From the NCBI RefSeq assembly GCF_002812205.1, contig NZ_NPEA01000001.1, forward strand, positions 248,001 through 312,000: DNA of 64,000 nucleotides. The letters are read 5' to 3'. The translations under genes and the position numbers were made by a program. Position 1 is the stretch's first letter, and each line of letters opens with the position of its first letter. The DNA is from Leptospira neocaledonica (GTDB lineage Bacteria; Spirochaetota; Leptospiria; Leptospirales; Leptospiraceae). Under the pieces are notes generated by a model, which saw nothing but the letters and a program-made list of their open reading frames with translations, did no database searches and had not been told where the DNA came from. Of the stretch, positions 25,570 through 34,299 are shown piece after piece.

Positions 25570-27333
25570 TTATTCTCCCAAAGGGATTCCATCTCCCCTT
25601 GGATCCGCGGCACCGTACAATGTTCCATTTTCTCTTTTTACGCAGAATAATTTTGCCATATTATTTCCAAGCCGGACTTCATGTTTTTTGGCCTTCAGTT
25701 GGTTGAATGTAGCAGTATCCGTTGCAGCCCCTTCTATAGAAAGTGCGTCGGGAAAAAACTGATGATGAATTCTTCCTCTTGCAACGGACTCATATAATGT
25801 AAGATTAAGATCTAAACTAAACAGTATAGATTGTAAAACAGCATTTACTATATAAGACCCGCCAGGTGCACCTGTGACTAAAAATGTCTCTCCATTTTTT
25901 AAAACGATCGTAGGAGACATGGAACTCAAAGGTGTTTTTCCAGGCTGGATAGAATTCGCCTCTGCCCCAATGAGACCATATACGTTAGGCTCTCCAGGAG
26001 AACGACTAAAATCATCCATTGTATCATTCAGAACAAAACCATATCCATCCAAAACTACGGCTGCACCAAATCTATAATTGATAGAATGTGTGGTAGAAAC
26101 AGCATTCCCTTCCGCATCCACGACTGAGATATGAGTGGTCTGTGGAGATTCCGCTTTTAAGTTCAATCTACTTAAGTATGTGGAACTAGGAGTGGCCTTC
26201 CCAGGATTGAAGTCCGAAATTTTCTCTTTGGCATATTCGGAAGAAATTAATGTATCCACTGGGATCTTTGTAAATCCCGGATCTCCGCCGAGAACGGCCC
26301 GATCAGAATACCCTCTTCTCATAACTTCTGCCAAGAAATGATAATAATCACTCTGGGAAAAATCGAACATGGAGTGTAACTCTTTTGTTTCCAGCATCTT
26401 TAACATAGTGAAAAGATGAACTCCGGAAGAAGGAGGAAACATGGTTTGAATATTATAATTTCTGTAAATGATCTCTAAAGGTTTTTCTTCTTTTACTCTA
26501 TAATTTTTCAGATCATTAAAATGAATAGCGCCGCCATTTGCGGAAACTTCTGCCGAGAGTGCTTTTGCGATCTCCCCCGTATAAAAATCCTTGTCTCCCG
26601 TTTCAGAAATGACCTTAAGAGTTTTTGCGAGATCTTTCTGGACTAGTATATCTCCGGACTCAGGGATTTTTCCGCCTGGTATAAAGATCTTCTTCATTCC
26701 AGGACTCATGTCTTTCTCCGATTCTTGGATTGCTTCTGAAAGATCCGGATATACGATAAATCCTTCTTCTGCCAATCGGATCGCAGGGGCCAAAACATCT
26801 TTTAAGGGAAGTTTACCGAACTTTTTTTGGATTTGCACAAGGCCGGCCACCATACCAGGAACACCTACGGATTTGTAACCGAGTAAGGATTCTTCCTTAG
26901 GACGTCCTTTATACATATTACGATTTGCTAAAGAAGGCGCTCTCTCTCTAAAATCGAAAGCGTATGATTTTCCGGATTTAGCGTGATGATAGACTAAAAA
27001 TCCACCACCGCCAATCCCTGTGGAAGAAGGTCGGGTAACGGAAACTGCAAAGGAAGAAGCGACAGCCACATCGATTGTGTTCCCTCCCTTTTTATAAATT
27101 TCCAGTCCAACCTTGGAAGCGTCGACCGAATCCGTAGATATCATAATCTTCTTGGATTCTGCAAATAGAGTGTTTGGATCTATCCCGAACTTAGGAGCCA
27201 CAAGGTTCTGGGTAGAAACTTCTCTTCCTTCGATGAATAGTACATTCTTCTTGCAAGCACCAAAAACAAGAAGAACTAGAATGGAAAATATGAGGAAACT
27301 TTTGGGACTAGGTCTAACCGTTCTAAAAGACAT
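25570..27333 (-). CDS. ggt: Gamma-glutamyltransferase, lipoprotein form
   Basis: 587-residue Ntn-hydrolase that cleaves or transfers the gamma-glutamyl group of glutathione in the envelope. A lipobox FGAC sets the lipidated Cys at 27. The autocatalytic site is TTHISVVDAEGNAVSTTHSIN, with the nucleophilic Thr at about 399, and GGGGFLVY near 109 and PLSSMSPTIV are also conserved. It overlaps clpA by one base (TAATG) and precedes gshA by 27 bp, so glutathione turnover and synthesis are in one transcript. The lipid anchor suggests an extracytoplasmic location, which would let the cell recover glutathione constituents from outside. Confidence 0.94.
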   Translation of the reverse strand: MSFRTVRPSPKSFLIFSILVLLVFGACKKNVLFIEGREVSTQNLVAPKFGIDPNTLFAESKKIMISTDSVDASKVGLEIYKKGGNTIDVAVASSFAVSVTRPSSTGIGGGGFLVYHHAKSGKSYAFDFRERAPSLANRNMYKGRPKEESLLGYKSVGVPGMVAGLVQIQKKFGKLPLKDVLAPAIRLAEEGFIVYPDLSEAIQESEKDMSPGMKKIFIPGGKIPESGDILVQKDLAKTLKVISETGDKDFYTGEIAKALSAEVSANGGAIHFNDLKNYRVKEEKPLEIIYRNYNIQTMFPPSSGVHLFTMLKMLETKELHSMFDFSQSDYYHFLAEVMRRGYSDRAVLGGDPGFTKIPVDTLISSEYAKEKISDFNPGKATPSSTYLSRLNLKAESPQTTHISVVDAEGNAVSTTHSINYRFGAAVVLDGYGFVLNDTMDDFSRSPGEPNVYGLIGAEANSIQPGKTPLSSMSPTIVLKNGETFLVTGAPGGSYIVNAVLQSILFSLDLNLTLYESVARGRIHHQFFPDALSIEGAATDTATFNQLKAKKHEVRLGNNMAKLFCVKRENGTLYGAADPRGDGIPLGE

Positions 27334-29576
27334 TATTTTTCTCTAGAACGGAAGACTAATTTCAGTTCCTCGTTTTGTATTTCCAAATTCACATCCCCGC
27401 CGTTTTTTAATTCTCCAAACAGGATCTCTTCCGAGAGTTTTTTGGAAATATTGGAATCTATCCACCTTTGGACCGGCCTTGCCCCGAAAAGAGGATCATA
27501 GGATTTTTTTGCGATCCAAATTAGAACTTCTTCTCCATAATGAAGTTGGATACTTTTCTCTTTTAATCTGGTTTCCAGAAGTTCCAATTGTTTACGAACC
27601 ACTTTAGAAACTGTGCCTTCATCCAAAGAAGAGAATTCAATGATCGCAGTAAGCCTATTTCTAAACTCTGGAGAAAATTGCTTTTCGATAGCCTTTAATC
27701 CTCTGTCAACCAAAGCAGTATTATCGAATCCTAATGGATTAGAAGCTCTTTCTCTTGCACCTGTATTTGTGGTCATGATCAGAATCACTTGTTTGAAATC
27801 TGCTTTTCTACCGTTATTATCAGTTAGAGTTGCGTGGTCCATGATCTGCAAAAGGATATTATAAATATCTTCATGAGCTTTCTCGATCTCATCCAATAGA
27901 AGAACACAATGTGGAGTGCGAACGATCGCATCCGTCAATTGGCCTCCCTGCTCGAAACCCACGTAACCAGGAGGAGAGCCGATCAGTCTGGAAACTGTAT
28001 GTTTCTCCATATATTCGCTCATATCAAATCTGATAAATTCCACTCCCAGGATAGCCGCGAGTTGTTTGGACAATTCGGTTTTTCCTACACCCGTAGGGCC
28101 TGCAAACAAGAAGGAACCCACAGGTTTTCCCGGCTCGGATAATCCACTTCTGGAAAGTCGGATTGCTTGTACCAGTTCTATTACTGCCTGGTCCTGGCCG
28201 TAAATTTTACGTTTTAATTCTTCGTCTAGGTTTTTGAGTTTCTCTCTATCGTCCGCCTTAACCGTGCGTGGAGGAATTTTAGAAATTTTTGCTACAAGTT
28301 CCTCTATCTCTTTTACGCTCACGATTTTTGACTTAGAACTTTCTCTCAGTTTTACTTTTGCGCCCGCTTCGTCTATGAGATCGATTGCCTTGTCGGGAAG
28401 TTTACGATCTAAGATATAACGTTCTGCGAGTTTTGCCGCTTCTTCTACCGCCCCCGAAGAATATTTTACGGAGTGAAATTGTTCGTATTTAGGAAGAAGT
28501 CCTTTTAAAATCTGGATGGTCTCTTCTACACTCGGCTCGTTTACTTCTAATTTTTGGAATCTTCTAGACAAAGCATGATCTTTTTCGAAGATCGCTTTAT
28601 ATTCCTTATATGTTGTAGTTCCAATACAACGAAGCTCTCCGTTAGAAAGTGCAGGTTTCAAAAGGTTAGAAGCATCCAAGGACCCACCAGAAACTGCACC
28701 GGCACCTATGATGGTATGGATCTCATCCACAAATAGTACATTATCCGGGTCGGAAGAAATTGCCTGAACAACATTCTTCAGTCTTTCTTCGAATTCTCCT
28801 CGGAACTTGGTTCCCGCAAGAAGAAGTCCCATATCCAAGGAATATACTTTCGTATTCTTTAATACATCCGGAACCTTTCCGTTTACGATCTGAAGAGCAA
28901 GTCCCTCTACGATTGCGGTTTTTCCGACTCCTGCATCTCCTACGAAGATTGGATTATTCTTTCTTCTTCTTGCAAGAATATGGATCGTTCTTTCAATCTC
29001 TTCTGCTCTTCCAACCAAAGGATCTAATTTTCCTAGGCTTGCTTTTTCAGTCAGATTCACACAGAAATCGGATAAAGGGTCCCCACTTTGTTTTTTGGAA
29101 GATTCGTCGGTAGAATTTCCTTCACCCACCTTCTCTCCTGATTTTTTGATCCCATGAGAAATATAACGTACCACATCGAAGCGGGAAATATCCTGTCTTC
29201 CTAAGAAAAAGACTGCATGAGATTGATCTTCTCTAAACAAGGAGGCGAGTACATAACCACCGTCCAATTTTTTCTTTTCGGTGGACTGAACATGAAATGC
29301 GGCTAATTGAAGGACTCTTTGTGCACCTATCGTATATTCAGGTTCGATCTCTCCGAATGTTTCAGGAACCGACTCCATTTCAGTATCTAAATATTCTTTT
29401 AACTCAGAACGTAACTGGTCTAGATCTGCTCCGCAGGCAAGAAGCACTTCTGCCCCGACTGGATCGTAAGTTAAGGAAAGAAGGATATGCTCAAGAGTGA
29501 TATATTCATTTCTTCTTTTGAGGGCTTCTGTTCTTGCTTGGTTAAGAGATTTTTCCAGTTCTTCGGATAAGGTCAT
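27333..29576 (-). CDS. clpA: ATP-dependent Clp protease ATPase subunit ClpA
   Basis: AAA+ unfoldase of about 747 residues, fitting ClpA (758 in E. coli) rather than ClpB. An N-domain (1-145) is followed by D1 with GDAGVGKT near 215 and D2 with GPTGVGKTELSKQL near 495; there is no ClpB-type middle coiled coil. I set the start at ATG 29576, where it overlaps the clpS stop by four bases, rather than the in-frame ATG 33 bases upstream. It works with ClpP, not in this window, and with the N-degron adaptor ClpS encoded just upstream. It overlaps ggt by one base downstream. Confidence 0.95.
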   Translation of the reverse strand: MTLSEELEKSLNQARTEALKRRNEYITLEHILLSLTYDPVGAEVLLACGADLDQLRSELKEYLDTEMESVPETFGEIEPEYTIGAQRVLQLAAFHVQSTEKKKLDGGYVLASLFREDQSHAVFFLGRQDISRFDVVRYISHGIKKSGEKVGEGNSTDESSKKQSGDPLSDFCVNLTEKASLGKLDPLVGRAEEIERTIHILARRRKNNPIFVGDAGVGKTAIVEGLALQIVNGKVPDVLKNTKVYSLDMGLLLAGTKFRGEFEERLKNVVQAISSDPDNVLFVDEIHTIIGAGAVSGGSLDASNLLKPALSNGELRCIGTTTYKEYKAIFEKDHALSRRFQKLEVNEPSVEETIQILKGLLPKYEQFHSVKYSSGAVEEAAKLAERYILDRKLPDKAIDLIDEAGAKVKLRESSKSKIVSVKEIEELVAKISKIPPRTVKADDREKLKNLDEELKRKIYGQDQAVIELVQAIRLSRSGLSEPGKPVGSFLFAGPTGVGKTELSKQLAAILGVEFIRFDMSEYMEKHTVSRLIGSPPGYVGFEQGGQLTDAIVRTPHCVLLLDEIEKAHEDIYNILLQIMDHATLTDNNGRKADFKQVILIMTTNTGARERASNPLGFDNTALVDRGLKAIEKQFSPEFRNRLTAIIEFSSLDEGTVSKVVRKQLELLETRLKEKSIQLHYGEEVLIWIAKKSYDPLFGARPVQRWIDSNISKKLSEEILFGELKNGGDVNLEIQNEELKLVFRSREK

Positions 29577-29896
29577 GATTCTTCCCCCTCTTCTATTTCC
29601 ATCTGGCAATGCAAAGGATGTCCATGTTCCTCTGCGAGCATATGAGTTTCGTTCACTTTTGTTCTGGCAACGTCATGAGAATAGACTCCACAAAGAGCCT
29701 TTCCGGTCGTATGTGCCTGTAGCATAATTTGCTCGCTCTCGACCTGGGTTCTATAAAATACAACTCTTAAGATCCAAACCACAAATTCCATCGGAGTATA
29801 ATCATCGTTCAAGATCACTACTCTGTATTTAGCTGGTTTTTTAAGTTTCAGTTTCTCTTTGGTGAGAACCTGTTCTTCGGTCTTTAAATCACTCAT
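29573..29896 (-). CDS. clpS: ClpS adaptor
   Basis: 107 residues with the conserved VVILNDDYTPMEFVVWIL motif, which forms the pocket for bulky N-terminal residues. Downstream come the ALCGVYSHDVARTKV and HPLHCQMEIEE segments that contact ClpA. It delivers N-degron substrates to ClpAP. It overlaps clpA by four bases at one end and the COG3146 gene by four bases at the other, a compact coupled arrangement. The N-terminal tail is short and lysine-rich, as needed to engage ClpA. Confidence 0.96.
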   Translation of the reverse strand: MSDLKTEEQVLTKEKLKLKKPAKYRVVILNDDYTPMEFVVWILRVVFYRTQVESEQIMLQAHTTGKALCGVYSHDVARTKVNETHMLAEEHGHPLHCQMEIEEGEES

Positions 29897-31065
29897 TGTT
29901 CTTCGGATTCTCCCCGTAGGGCCTCGTCCTTCAATGGAGAAGAAAGATTGGTTTCCTTTATCATTTCTTGCATATGCATTCTTTCGCTTTCTAAAAAACG
30001 TTCAATCGCATTTCGAGCCTGGTCATGGAAAATGAAATGAGAACTATAAGTAGGAACGGCGGGAAATCCTCTTAAAAACTTCTGTTCTCCCTGAGCGCCT
30101 GCTTCAAAAATTTCAAAACCATTCTTGATCGCATATTCAATAGGAGCATAATAACAACATTCAAAATGTAAAAAAGGATAATGTGAAGAAGATCCCCAAT
30201 ATCTACCGTACAATTTCTTTCCTTTTTTCAGATTGAATGTGCCGCCTATCGTGTCTCCGTCCTTCTCAGCTAAAAATAATACCAGATTTTGGGAAAATTT
30301 CTCCAAAATGATTTTAAAAAATTTACGATTTAAATAAGGAGATCCCCATTTTCTGGAATAGGTCTCCGTATAAAAAGTATAGATGGAATCCATATCTTTT
30401 TCGGAAATTTCCTTATCTTCTTTACATAAAATCTTGATCCCTGATTCTTTAATGGTCTCTCTTTCTTTTTTGATCTGTATCCTTTTCTTAGATCTAAAAT
30501 CTCCTAAAAAATTTTCAAAACCTGTATAACCTCTATTCTTCCAATGGAATTGGTGAGTGATCCGAGTGGCAAATCCCCTTTTTTCCAAGGCCTTAGCTTC
30601 TTCTTCCTCTAAAAAAAGAAAATGGATGCCCGAGAGTCCTTCTGCTTTCGCGTTTTCTAATAGAGGTGGAAGTAGGAGATCCAACGCTTCTTCTGCAGAT
30701 ACATTATTTCTTCTTAAAATTTTCTTACCGTTCACAGGAGTGAATGGATAAGCAACAAGACCTTTAGGATAATAAGAAAGTCCGTTCTGAGAGAAAAAAT
30801 TTGCCCAAGAATGATCGAAAATATACTCACCGTAAGAATCATACTTATGATAAAAAGGAAGAGAAGAATGTATTCCCTTCTCGTCTTCCGCTATCCAATA
30901 CTCAGGATGCCAACTGGTCCTTCCGCCTACACAGGAAGAAAGTTCTAGAGAATATAAAAACTCATGATTCGAAAAAGGATTTTCTGGATCTCCTAAAAGA
31001 TTCCATTCCTCCGCAGAAATTTCATTTAGAGAGGATATCCTGGAGATCTGCGTTTTATTGGGCAT
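29893..31065 (-). CDS. COG3146-type GNAT-fold protein (acyltransferase-like)
   Basis: 390 residues of the DUF482/COG3146 family, related to GNAT and FemAB acyltransferases and annotated only loosely in the literature. Family landmarks are NPFSNHEFLYSLE near 28, the RKKRIQIKKERETIK helix near 193, a long AEKDGDTIGGTFNLKKGKKLYGRYWGS block and FEAGAQGEQKF near the C-terminus. It is encoded between the sigma gene (3 bp) and clpS (4-bp overlap). FemAB relatives move amino acids from tRNA, and clpS reads N-terminal residues, so a role in N-end modification is tempting but unproven. Confidence 0.85.
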   Translation of the reverse strand: MPNKTQISRISSLNEISAEEWNLLGDPENPFSNHEFLYSLELSSCVGGRTSWHPEYWIAEDEKGIHSSLPFYHKYDSYGEYIFDHSWANFFSQNGLSYYPKGLVAYPFTPVNGKKILRRNNVSAEEALDLLLPPLLENAKAEGLSGIHFLFLEEEEAKALEKRGFATRITHQFHWKNRGYTGFENFLGDFRSKKRIQIKKERETIKESGIKILCKEDKEISEKDMDSIYTFYTETYSRKWGSPYLNRKFFKIILEKFSQNLVLFLAEKDGDTIGGTFNLKKGKKLYGRYWGSSSHYPFLHFECCYYAPIEYAIKNGFEIFEAGAQGEQKFLRGFPAVPTYSSHFIFHDQARNAIERFLESERMHMQEMIKETNLSSPLKDEALRGESEEQ

Positions 31066-31068
31066 TTT

Positions 31069-31656
31069 CTATTTCTTGGACGTCTTGGAGCCTTCTATCG
31101 TTCTCTCAGACTCCGAAAAAAATCGTTTCAACTTTTCCAGAGAACGATGGACGATCACTTTTACGTTCGATTCTGAAAGACCAGTGGTTTCGGAAATCTC
31201 TCTAACGGATTTTCCCTCCAGTTTTGCCATGGTCAGGATCTTTCTTTGTCTGGGTTCTAAGACGTTTAGCCAGGATTCCAGTCCTTGTTGGACTTCCCAC
31301 CGATCCTCTATCGAAATTTTTTCCTCCTGGGCAAAACCTTCCATTTCCGTGGAAACCATTCTGTCTCTGGTCCCCTTCCTGCGGATATAGTCTATGGTCT
31401 TGTATCTGGCGATGGAGAAAAACCAAGGCGCAAAGGGTTTATCCCTTCTATAAGTAGCCCTGGCCTTATGGATACCGATCAAAATATCCTGAATCAGATC
31501 CTCTCTATCTTCCTTGTCACGAACCTTGGAGCTTAAATGATTGTTTAAAATTTCCCTGCATTTGGAAAGTAGGAGTTCATATTCCTTGGAATCTCCTTCC
31601 TGGGACATGCGCATTCTTTCCGAAAGAATTTGCCAGATATCTTGCTTTTCCGCCAT
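31069..31656 (-). CDS. ECF-type RNA polymerase sigma factor
   Basis: 195 residues: region 2 at about 24-95, with the VRDKEDREDLIQDILIGIH and WFFSIARYKTIDYIRR helices, and region 4 at about 125-178 with the ISETTGLSESNVKVIVHRSL helix-turn-helix. No region 1 or 3 is present, which fits ECF factors. The divergent gene is of the NrsF/DUF1109 anti-sigma type, a known partner class for this kind of sigma factor. It heads a minus-strand chain (acyltransferase-like, clpS, clpA, ggt, gshA, glutathione synthetase) with gaps of 3 bp or less until ggt-gshA (27 bp). A long inverted repeat lies 45 bp upstream. Confidence 0.94.
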   Translation of the reverse strand: MAEKQDIWQILSERMRMSQEGDSKEYELLLSKCREILNNHLSSKVRDKEDREDLIQDILIGIHKARATYRRDKPFAPWFFSIARYKTIDYIRRKGTRDRMVSTEMEGFAQEEKISIEDRWEVQQGLESWLNVLEPRQRKILTMAKLEGKSVREISETTGLSESNVKVIVHRSLEKLKRFFSESERTIEGSKTSKK

Positions 31657-31671
31657 GTAACCTTATGCAGT

Positions 31672-31702
31672 TTGACTCGAATAGATTAATGAGTCGTATA
31701 AA
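31672..31702 (+). promoter_or_regulatory. Candidate promoter of the NrsF-like gene
   Basis: TTGACT (31672-31677) and TATAAA (31697-31702) are close to the -35 and -10 consensus of the housekeeping sigma factor, but the spacer of 19 bp is longer than the ideal 17. Transcription would begin near 31709, in the left arm of the inverted repeat that follows. Confidence 0.4.
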
Positions 31703-31746
31703 GAAAGCTATTGGACTGGATTTTTTAAGGATGTCCAATCTTTCTT
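31701..31746. repeat. Long inverted repeat between the sigma and anti-sigma-like genes
   Basis: Arms AAGAAAG-CT-ATTGGAC (31701-31716) and GTCCAATCTTTCTT (31733-31746) pair over 14 bases with a two-base bulge, leaving a 16-base loop that contains a T-run. It lies 45 bp from the sigma start and 34 bp from the NrsF-like start, so it may act as an operator for either direction or as a hairpin in a leader RNA. Confidence 0.6.
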
Positions 31747-31780
31747 ACACCTATGCGGAAAATCTAAACCAGGAGGAAGT

Positions 31781-32407
31781 ATGTCAAATTCAGAATCGGA
31801 TAAGACCAAAAAACTGATCCAAACATTAAGTTCCGACCTGGAAAAAGGGAGTCTGAACATTTATACCCTTTTTCTCTCCTGTTTGGGCTTAGTAGTTTTG
31901 GCAGTAATCCTGGGTTGGACCGCTTCTAATCTAACTGGCAGGGTGAATGCATTTCCAGGTTGGGGACCTGAGCCAATATTGCTATTAGTCTGGGGAATTT
32001 TCTCCGCTTATCTTTTCTGTAAACTTGCCTTTCCTGAGGAAACTTCTAGTTGGATCTTTTGGGCGGCAGGTGTTTCCCTATTCGCTTGGATCGTACTAGT
32101 ACTAAGTCGGTTATTTACGGAAGAAGTTCCTACCCATATTCATCTAGGTCTCTGTCCTGCAATTATTATGAGCACTTCGATTCTATTGGGAGGAGGTGCT
32201 TGGTTTCTTTTAAAAAATACGGCGAGTTCCCGTCCGGGGCTTTCCGGATTTCTATTCTTAAATCTTTTATTAGCAAGTTCCAATTTATGCCTGAAGTTCG
32301 TATGCTCCGTTCAAGATCCTTCCCATATTTTGATCTCTCACCTTGCATTCACTTTGGTTTGGATCGGGGTTTTATATATTCCGATCCGAAAAAAATTCAG
32401 TTGGTAG
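31781..32407 (+). CDS. NrsF-type (DUF1109) anti-sigma-like membrane protein
   Basis: 208 residues with six predicted transmembrane helices. The HLGLCPAIIMSTSILLGGG segment, the TASSRPGLSGFLFLNLL segment and the final CSVQDPSHILISHLAFTLVW stretch match the DUF1109/NrsF family in order. Cysteines 125 and 175 lie where the two conserved cysteines of this family are expected; in Caulobacter these sense chromium and cadmium for the ECF factor SigF. It is divergent from the ECF sigma gene, which supports a sigma/anti-sigma pair. A GGAGGA Shine-Dalgarno site precedes ATG 31781. Confidence 0.82.
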   Translation: MSNSESDKTKKLIQTLSSDLEKGSLNIYTLFLSCLGLVVLAVILGWTASNLTGRVNAFPGWGPEPILLLVWGIFSAYLFCKLAFPEETSSWIFWAAGVSLFAWIVLVLSRLFTEEVPTHIHLGLCPAIIMSTSILLGGGAWFLLKNTASSRPGLSGFLFLNLLLASSNLCLKFVCSVQDPSHILISHLAFTLVWIGVLYIPIRKKFSW

Positions 32408-32410
32408 GTT

Positions 32411-34294
32411 TTAGTCTAAAAACTCCCAAGCGGTCCTGAGTTCTCCGGCCAATTCTACCGTTTCGAGTAAGTCTTTAAAAAATTCGTTCTGTCCAAGGGT
32501 GGAACCGTCGCCTACCATCACTAAAAGTTTTTTGGCTCTAGTCATTCCCACATTCCATCTTCTGGTCTCGGCCAAAAATCCGATCTGACCTTCCGGATTG
32601 GAACGGACCAAACTAAAAATCACTGCATCAGATTCTCTTCCTTGGAAAGAATCTACAGTCTCTACTTCTAACAGAGAAGAATGCTCCGGGATAATTTCCT
32701 CTAATTTTCGTTTTAGTAGATATCTTTGGTATCTATAGGGAGAAAGTAAGATCAGATTTTTAGGATCCCATCCGGAATCCAAAATTCTTTTTACGATGTT
32801 CACTGTAAATTCTGCTTCCCAAGGATTTCCCAAACTTCCTTCCGAATTTTCTTCCGCGCTATCCGTTCCGGAACTATCCAAAAATACCAAACTAGAACCG
32901 AACGGTTCTCCAGAATCAAAGGGAATTTTTTCTCTAAGGTTTTGTTCTAGTCCTGACTTCAATCGATCCCCGTAAAACTTACGGTTCGGAAATGTCTGGA
33001 TCGGATCGGTCATCCTATACTGAGTGTCCAATAGAAATATTCTTTCTTTGTCTTGGAAAACAGGAAGAAGCCTCTCCATTAAGGAAACCTTAAGTAATGG
33101 ATCCTCGGAAATCACAGTAGGAGGAAGCTGGAATGGATCTCCTGCAATTACAAATCTTTCTGCTTTTAAAATAGGGATCCAGGAAGAAGGTTCTATAGCC
33201 TGGCTGCCCTCGTCTAGGATCGCATAATCGAAATCTAAATTATGAAGTTGGTAAGAAGAAGCTCCGGTATGTGTACATACGATTACCGGATGGGACTCCA
33301 ACAGATACCGGATCAGGACCTTCTGTCTTTCTTTAATACTTTTTCGAAGTGCGTCTGCTTCTTTATAAAGACTTCTTCTTTCTTCCGCTTCTTGTTTGCC
33401 GAAACTTCTTTTGTATTTGCGGGCCTTCTTCAATAACTCTTGGACTTCTTTCCTGTCCCTTTCTATTAGCTTCGCTTCCGGAGAATGATTTAATTTCATC
33501 TCCAAAGAATTTTGAATAATATCGGGATGCATTCGAGCGGGATGACCAATCCTTAAAACCGGGACCTTCAACTTCTCCAAGGATTCCACGAGTAGATCGG
33601 AAGCGGAATTTGTAGGGGCAGAAGCAAGAATCCTTTTCCCATCGGAAGCCAAGAGTCGGATTGCTTCTACGATCGTTTTGGTCTTACCGGTTCCGGGAGG
33701 ACCGTGGACTAAAATAAAATCTTCCGTTTGTAAAATTGCGGAAACCGCTCTCTTTTGGGAATCATTCAGAGTATCCGGAAGATTGGGAAGAGGTTTAAAA
33801 TTCGGTTTAGATACTTCTAATTGATTGGAAAATAGATCCGCAAAGTATTTTTCCCTAGAACCTTTTTTAGCAGAAATGACTTTTTCAAGTGCACGGTCCC
33901 ACTCTTTAAAACTTGTCTCGTCCGGAAGGATCTCCAGCGCAAGTTTACCCTCTTCTACCCAGTCCGGGACTTCTTCCATATACACCAGGTACGAATCCTC
34001 TTGAGCTTTCAGTAGAACCGAGATATATTCTTCTGATTCTTTTACGATACGTACAGGCGTGCCTGGTCTGAATAGTTCCGGAATATTTTTGGACTTTGTG
34101 GATTTAAGTAAAACTTTCCAATTCCCGTCGGCACCGAGTTCTGCGTCTTCGAATACTAAAGGAAATACGGTGAATCCATCTTGGACTCTTTTGTTCAGAT
34201 CAGAAGAAGAAATCTCTTCCTTATACTTATCAAGCTCCGCCTTTCTTTCTTTTTTTAAAGATTCACGTAAGGCGGAATAATAAGATTCTTCCAT
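32411..34294 (-). CDS. SF1 helicase of the IGHMBP2/Dna2 type
   Basis: 627 residues of superfamily 1B helicase. The Walker A loop is GPPGTGKTKTIVEAI near 195, Walker B/DEGS is in YAILDEGSQAIEPS near 350, motif III is AGDPFQLPPTV near 377 and later motifs include DTQYRMTDPI, VETVDSFQGRESDAV and NVGMTRAK. The N-terminal 150 residues form the small beta-barrel seen in SMUBP-2-like helicases. The enzyme is expected to unwind RNA or DNA 5' to 3'. It follows the cysteine-synthase-like gene by 5 bp and may share the leu operon transcript. Confidence 0.92.
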   Translation of the reverse strand: MEESYYSALRESLKKERKAELDKYKEEISSSDLNKRVQDGFTVFPLVFEDAELGADGNWKVLLKSTKSKNIPELFRPGTPVRIVKESEEYISVLLKAQEDSYLVYMEEVPDWVEEGKLALEILPDETSFKEWDRALEKVISAKKGSREKYFADLFSNQLEVSKPNFKPLPNLPDTLNDSQKRAVSAILQTEDFILVHGPPGTGKTKTIVEAIRLLASDGKRILASAPTNSASDLLVESLEKLKVPVLRIGHPARMHPDIIQNSLEMKLNHSPEAKLIERDRKEVQELLKKARKYKRSFGKQEAEERRSLYKEADALRKSIKERQKVLIRYLLESHPVIVCTHTGASSYQLHNLDFDYAILDEGSQAIEPSSWIPILKAERFVIAGDPFQLPPTVISEDPLLKVSLMERLLPVFQDKERIFLLDTQYRMTDPIQTFPNRKFYGDRLKSGLEQNLREKIPFDSGEPFGSSLVFLDSSGTDSAEENSEGSLGNPWEAEFTVNIVKRILDSGWDPKNLILLSPYRYQRYLLKRKLEEIIPEHSSLLEVETVDSFQGRESDAVIFSLVRSNPEGQIGFLAETRRWNVGMTRAKKLLVMVGDGSTLGQNEFFKDLLETVELAGELRTAWEFLD

Positions 34295-34299
34295 TCCAA

